From Epiperipatus broadwayi (Eukaryota > Onychophora > Udeonychophora > Euonychophora > Peripatidae): a DNA stretch of 64,000 nucleotides. Below are positions 58,975 to 64,000 of the stretch, one piece after another (the first letter of the stretch is position 1; the number at the start of each line of letters is the position of its first letter). The stretch spans positions 23,083,401 to 23,147,400 of the forward strand of contig JAQFVV010000001.1 of assembly GCA_028023455.1 (NCBI GenBank), given 5' to 3'. The notes under the pieces were generated by a model. The model had not been told where the DNA came from, made no database searches, and saw only the letters and a list, made by a program, of their open reading frames with translations. Position numbers and translations under genes: made by a program.

Positions 58975-61215
58975 TTTTTTTTGTTTTTTATTTCATTCGA
59001 AATTGACAAGTATTTGGATTCAATTTTTTGCAGCGGGGTTAAAATAAATGACAACTTTGGTTGACTTTTTGTTAAGAATAACAAATTACGAAATACACCC
59101 CACCCCCAAAAGCAGTTTATTGTAGAAGGCTAAAAAAAAAAAAGGTAATTCGAACGAAATAGAAATCAAAGTAAAAAGTGAGAAAAAGTTGTTTCAAAAA
59201 AAAGAAAAAAAAGGTTAAATTCTTGACTTTTTGGTTACAATTCTTTTTCCGAGTGTGGGTGGGGGTGGGAGTTTGAAAACAATTTTTGAATCGGCAAAAA
59301 CACAAAAGTAAATTTGGATTTAATATTAAGAAAAACAATTACGTCAACCAAAAAGAAATCAAAATTCGAAACAAGTCCCAAAGTTGATTCATCTCTTTTT
59401 CCAGCGCTGTTAAAATAATTGACTATTTTTGTTGCCTTTTTGTTAATAATAAACAGTACGAATTCCCCCCCCCCCAAAAAAAAGTTGTTTCTTGTAGTAG
59501 CCAAAAAAAAGGGCTAATTCAAACATAATCTAAATCAAAGTGATAACAAGTTGTGTTTAAAAAAAAAGTAAAATTAATAATATTGTATTAACCCATTAGC
59601 TAGACCACTTTACATGACATTCATTACCGGTACGACTTTTTGAAATCTCCGTAATAGAGTAATGTCATTTCAAGTTAAAAAATGTTGTTAATTATTAAGA
59701 ATTGTCATATGGTCCCCACCCTTGCCTAAAATAATGGTAATGTGTGAAAAATTGACAAAGGGTATGTTCGAACACGGTTCGACAAAACTCACGCGCTAAG
59801 TCACTCACGTTCAAGTGTGTAAAATATACGACATCAAGAAAATGTCTGCTAAAAACGCGCATTTTTTTAAATATTCACAATTGCCGTGTATGGAAAGAGA
59901 GGCAGTTTCATTTTTCCAGACACATAATGTGCTACCAAATACTAGACGATGCAAGTGTGGAGGAAGTACAAAATTGTATTAGTTGAAAAAAACATTTCAA
60001 TTTAGATGTCTTTCGCGTTCTGTGTAAGCGAAGATATTCCATCCGTAATAATACTTGGTTGGACGGCTGCAAAATTCCCTTTGTAAAAGTTCTAAGACTC
60101 GTTTATTATTGGAGCCGCGATCAGATGACGCTTAACAACATACACACAGAGCTTAACATGTGCAGAAGCGCTGTGTCGGAGTGGACTACTGGTTTGCGAG
60201 AACTCTGCCATGAGAGCCTGTCTTTCAGACCCTGCAGTCAAATCGGCGGCCCCGGTCTGATAGTAGTAGATGAGACAATGTATAGTCAAAGAAAAAACCA
60301 CCAGGGTAGGATACTACCACAACAGTAGGTGTTCGGTGGTATTTGTCACGAGAGTGGCGAATGTTTTGTGCACTGTGTTCCATCTCACTCTGCGGCTACA
60401 CTATTCCAATCCATCAAAGACAATATCAAGATAGGATCGACAATCTTTTCCGATTGCTGGAGGGGTTACAAAACTACAGAACTGAAGGCCACTGGGTTCC
60501 AACACCTAACAGTCAACCACCGATACCACTTTGTGGATCCTACCACGGGCGTTCACACACAAAATATTGAGCGTCTTTGGGGTCTTTTGAAAAAAGAAAA
60601 CAAAAAGAAAAGAGGAACTGACAGAAAGTTGTTGGATAACTACTTGTCAGAGTTCATATGGAGAAGAATGCACAAGGATGAAGATCTATTTCTATCCATC
60701 CTATCTGAGATGGCTGTTGCAAATAAACAGTAGACAGTGTTGTTGTTTTTTTTTTAATTAAATAGATTACATAAATAAATAAAAATTATTTTCAAAAAAA
60801 TACAAAGTTTGTGTATTTTTTTTTTTGTAAAGTGATTATAAATTGACACATTTTGATTCTCTTTTTTTTTGTTAATAAAAACAACAAAGTAAAAAAGTTT
60901 ATTTTAGAAAGGATGGGAAAAAATATATTTTATGCGAGGGTAAGGGTGTAATTTTGATTGAATATTAATAAAAACAATTACGACAACTAAAAAGTAAATA
61001 ATTGGAAACAAGTTCAAAAGTTGATTATCTTTTTTTAGCGCTGTTAAAATAATTTACTATTTGTGTTTAGTTTTTATTAATATAATAACGGTACAAAATC
61101 ACCCACACTCACAAAAAACAGCTGTTTATTGTAGTAGCCAAAAGAAAAAAGAAAGGCTAATTCAAACATAATTAAAAAACAAGATGTTTTAAAAAAAAGT
61201 AAAAAGGGAAAAATA
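58975..61215. repeat. Dispersed ~200-230-bp repeat blocks in Merlin
   Basis: Three blocks at about 58990-59160, 59360-59560 and 60985-61200. They share GCGCTGTTAAAATAAT or GCGGGGTTAAAATAAA, a TTTTTGTTAATAATAA-like word, a (C)n or CCCAC patch, and TTGTAGTAGCCAAAA followed by GGCTAATTCAAACAT. They flank the transposase on both sides. Together with the array at 10640-11660 they show that such arrays are a habit of this family. Confidence 0.65.
59842..60733 (+). pseudogene. Merlin transposase (DDE, IS1595/ISXO2 family)
   Basis: From ATG at 59842: FFKYSQLPCMEREAVSFFQT, then a zinc-ribbon remnant RRCKCGG. After one stop and a frame change near 60023 it runs CKRRYSIRNNTWLDGCKIPF and RDQMTLNNIHTELNMCRSAV. 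The catalytic core follows: first aspartate in IVVDETMYSQ, second in STIFSDCWRGYKT, and the acidic third position in QNIERLWGLLKK. The C-terminus is LLDNYLSEFIWRR. One TAG at 60326 interrupts 60059-60733, which otherwise stays in a single frame. About 295 codons fits Merlin. It would cut and paste the element but carries three lesions, so it is a pseudogene as written. Confidence 0.85.
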
Positions 61216-61601
61216 ATAGTCAAGCAAAAAAAAAAATTAGAATTAAGTCTAAACAATTCGCAAGTAATTGTATTCTATTTTTTTTCGGCGGTGGGATTAA
61301 AAGAAATATTTTGACGTCGTGAAACGGTTCAAAGTTTTAAAATAATAAAAACAAAAAAAATTACATTACAAAAATTTGTTGAAAAATTTGGACAAAAAAA
61401 AAAAAAACGAAAATGAATATAAAAATTTATTTAATAATAAATAAATCATGTTATAAATAAAATTAAAATTGTTTTAATCAATAAATAAAAAATGTTGTAT
61501 TAAAATTAAAAAAAAAATTGCGGCCCGGTAACATTATATTTCATTGATTTTGTCTAGCATCAACGCTCCAAGCGGCTTTGCCCTGATTTCAGGCTTTTAC
61601 T

Positions 61602-61670
61602 GTTTTTTTTAATTGAGTTTAGATCTCTAACATTGAAAGCACCTGACTTTATTTTCATGTTGAAAGTAAA
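61602..61670 (-). mobile_element. LINE copy B, start of endonuclease beyond the Merlin insertion
   Basis: The minus strand reads MKIKSGAFNVRDLNSI up to the Merlin boundary, and the frame is continued on the other side (58328 downward) by SFQLSKWIHF...HILGLLETK. Joined, this is the usual N-terminus of a LINE endonuclease. Copy A has the parallel MKLKISALNTQGVNS. This confirms both the LINE orientation and the Merlin insertion point. Confidence 0.75.
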
Positions 61671-62000
61671 TTAATTATTATTTGGTGCTATTGTTGGATA
61701 ATTTCCATATTTTTTCTTTTAATAAAGTAAAATGTAATTTCAGTTTGACAGGAATGTCCTCTATTATAATATATTTAAATTTAATATTTTTAACAGGTTA
61801 ATGCAGATGTAAATTATTTAATAAATGGGCTCCATTATATAAATGAAGTGAAAACACAGCCAAGATGTAATAAAGTGAAGCAACCAATCATATTGATTTT
61901 GCAAGCCGAAAGAAAACATTAGCAAACTTGTCCGAGTTATTAATAAAATACATTACACACATAAATAGTCCATAAGAAAATCTAATTAATAGAAAACTAA
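61671..62000. other. Sequence between LINE copy B and the gypsy remnant
   Basis: A+T-rich, no recognised gene. It may include the 5' part of LINE copy B, but no ORF1 is visible. Confidence 0.3.
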
Positions 62001-64000
62001 ACTATTTTGAAGAAACTCACAATTTGGTTGTTTATCATTTTGAAATAAAAAACTACAAGCAGGTTAATCTATTCTTTCTTTCAGTAATAATTAAAATAGA
62101 ATAATAAAGGCCTCCAATGTAAAATGGAATCTTCACTCTAGAGGAAGGAGATGGAGGCTACAGGAGACACAAAATAGAAAGATTATCTGTCTGCTAGTTA
62201 CTGAAAGAAGTGCCCTCCACTATTCATGAAGCCAAGGTGAATCTTAGGATATATCGTCAGTCACTTTAACTAAATTATAAATATATACATTATGTATGTA
62301 TTTATAATTATGCATGTCTGAACATCACAATTTGCTACAGTTGAGAACAAGAGCATCTGTATTTTACAGATCTAAACACAGCAACAAGTTTGATACAGTT
62401 GGACAATATTTTTACCTTTTCAATGATTGAACTAGAAAAGATTTTATAAATATATTCCATAGAAATTACTAATCATAGGTTGCTAAAAATCAATTTGATA
62501 GAAACAGCCTCAATAGCCATTGTATATCAACCAGATAGAGTAGTATTTTTTTCATGAATAATATTTCATTTGATACTATTAAAATAGCCACTTCACTATC
62601 TGATGCAGATCAAAAAGATTATTTACATCATAAATTGTCCTTACAAACCTGAAGTACTGGAAGAGAAAACCTATCAAGACATAATCGATAAATACCTTTT
62701 TCAACTCAAGATTGTCTAAACATGTAGTTCATTTTCATAATAGATAACAAATAAGAAGGGAAAAGCTATTTATTAGGCTCAACACTAGAAGATTTAGCAA
62801 AAAACTGCAATTACAGCATTTTCCTGGAAGTCTTTAACATGCAGGTATGCCATTAAGTGAAGAATAGCGCATGAATTATTAGTATTAGAATAATTCTACA
62901 GAGTCCCAAGGGCTTAGCATCACTGAATCTTGTTGAACAATATAAAATCTTAACAGCAAAATGACTTTAAAAAAGAACAAAGAATTTAAATGAAATTCTT
63001 GTGCCTTTCAGGGCCATGTGGCTTTTGAATGTAAATGGAAGTCACATGGAATAAGAAGTTATTTGCTATAGTCCATCATAATGCTAGAAATGTGAGAAGA
63101 ATTCAACCCCCTTTCATGAGAACATTAAAAATACAATAACAAAAAACCTCTAGCAGATTATGTTTACAGTAAAATATGCAATAATTAATACCAAAGGAAG
63201 TTAATAGTTTGGGTGGGTTTCTTTAATGACAATCAGGATTAGAAATTATTGGCCACAAGTAGATTGACAAATTTTTCTTAAGATGCAGGATGCAAATGAT
63301 AATCTAGTCAAACTGAAAGGTATAGTAAAACTTCTAGTTGAATTAAATAATAGGTCAAGAACTCTACCATTACTTACAATACTGGATATGATTATAGTTC
63401 TAAAAGGTAGGGAATAGATTGAACTTCTAAACATTGAAATCTGTTATATAGAAAATGAGATGAAGGTCAAATAATTTATCATCAGTGTAAATTTATTTAT
63501 ACAAAAATATCAAACCATCAATTTGCACCTATAAAATATGCTTCATTCCACAAGCTAAAGTAGGTGAAGGACTTTAGAAATTAGTAATAAAAGGGATACT
63601 TGCATTGATAGTTCAAACTAAATGACACTCATTGTAATGATTACAAGATACCATGGTGGTTAAAGTTGGATCTGTGGCAGCTGTTGCATGATAATAAACA
63701 AGAGCTGAGTAAAAACTCCTATCAAATTTTAAATGTGCAGAGATTTTAGCCAGAAACAAAATAATGACTTATTTTGCAAAACTAGATTTGAATGCCATCT
63801 TCCATCAAATTTTCATCATAAAAGTCAACTGAAATTCTCATTATTACAACTCGCAAAGATCTTTTGAATTATAACAGATTACTATTTGAAATCACTACAG
63901 TTCTAATAATGGTCAACACAGCATTATTGTTGCAAAAGTTTATTCCATAAGTTTAAAACTTTTCTACTTTCAGAGTCAGGATAAACATTTTCAAGTGTGA
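62000..64000 (+). mobile_element. Ty3/gypsy-like LTR retrotransposon remnant, truncated by window end
   Basis: Fragments appear in the expected order. A possible knuckle-like CAFQGHVAFECKW lies at about 63003. A protease C-terminus (63289-63440) reads LKGIVKLLVELNNRSRTLPL, then a LKGRE motif where LLGRDW is expected. Reverse transcriptase follows: an IKYASFHKLK stretch near 63530, then YFAKLDLNAIFHQIFI near 63772 (motif A aspartate) and ITTRKDLLNYNRLLFE near 63845 (usual TTRKGLFRYNRLPFG). Stops and frameshifts are frequent, so the copy is dead. The 62.0-63.0 kb part should be gag but is not recognisable. No LTR was found in the window. Confidence 0.6.

Larger units (their letters stand above)
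58329..61601 (+). mobile_element. Merlin DNA transposon with terminal inverted repeats
   Basis: The left end is GGTAAAAGCCTGAAATCCGG and the right end, reversed, is AGTAAAAGCCTGAAATCAGG. The match extends over GGGCA..GCCGCTTGG, about 35 bases with a few differences. Flanks GCTTTTTT (58321-58328) and GTTTTTTT (61602-61609) agree at seven of eight positions, a likely 8-bp target duplication. It encodes a Merlin transposase on the + strand and is rich in long repeated blocks. It splits the endonuclease of LINE copy B, whose reading resumes on the far side. Confidence 0.85.

Noticed and set aside
60092-60301. Minus-strand 69-codon ORF
   Set aside because: Antisense of the Merlin transposase core.

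Overview
This is an A+T-rich eukaryotic window with no sign of bacterial gene organisation. Two short exons on the + strand (24210-24326 and 51281-51409) encode consecutive pieces of the Hsp70-interacting protein Hip (ST13). They are joined by an intron of about 27 kb, and no further Hip exon was found on either side. The window is therefore most simply read as intronic DNA of one large host gene in an invertebrate animal. The mobile elements (Merlin, hAT, RTE, L1/Tx1-like, Penelope-like, Ty3/gypsy, tRNA-SINEs) fit many invertebrate lineages, so I do not name a species.

Layout. 1-4.6 kb: broken Merlin copies (IS1595/ISXO2-type DDE transposases) and an RTE 3' stub. 4.6-10 kb: plain A+T-rich intron. 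10.1-12.3 kb: a Penelope-like GIY-YIG fragment split by a 1.9-kb non-autonomous Merlin element with good terminal inverted repeats, a tandem array and a 70-codon ORF joining the two ends of the transposase. 12.6-21.6 kb: an L1/Tx1-like LINE on the minus strand (copy A), split by a hAT transposon (16055-20475). That hAT holds a second hAT element (18408-20386), which holds a Merlin-like MITE and an internally deleted RTE. 21.97-22.55 kb: a long inverted repeat whose arms each carry a sequence that folds as a type I hammerhead ribozyme. 29.5-32.7 kb: a nearly full-length RTE retrotransposon with flanking target duplication. 33.8-34.2 kb: a foldback MITE. 39.2-41.2 kb: a decayed coiled-coil, gag-like sequence and a hAT MITE. 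52-54 kb: a possible reverse-transcriptase fossil and a head-to-head tRNA-SINE hairpin. 55.15-61.67 kb: a second copy of the same LINE (copy B), split by a 3.3-kb Merlin element with a largely readable transposase. 61.9-64 kb: a decayed Ty3/gypsy pol running off the end.

How it fits together. The only host function visible is Hip, a cytosolic Hsp70 co-chaperone. Everything else is layered transposon history, and several insertions can be ordered by nesting and target-site duplications. The observations most worth following are the paired hammerhead motifs, the four-element nest, the fused N-plus-C Merlin mini-ORF, and the RTE deletion derivative that kept both ends.
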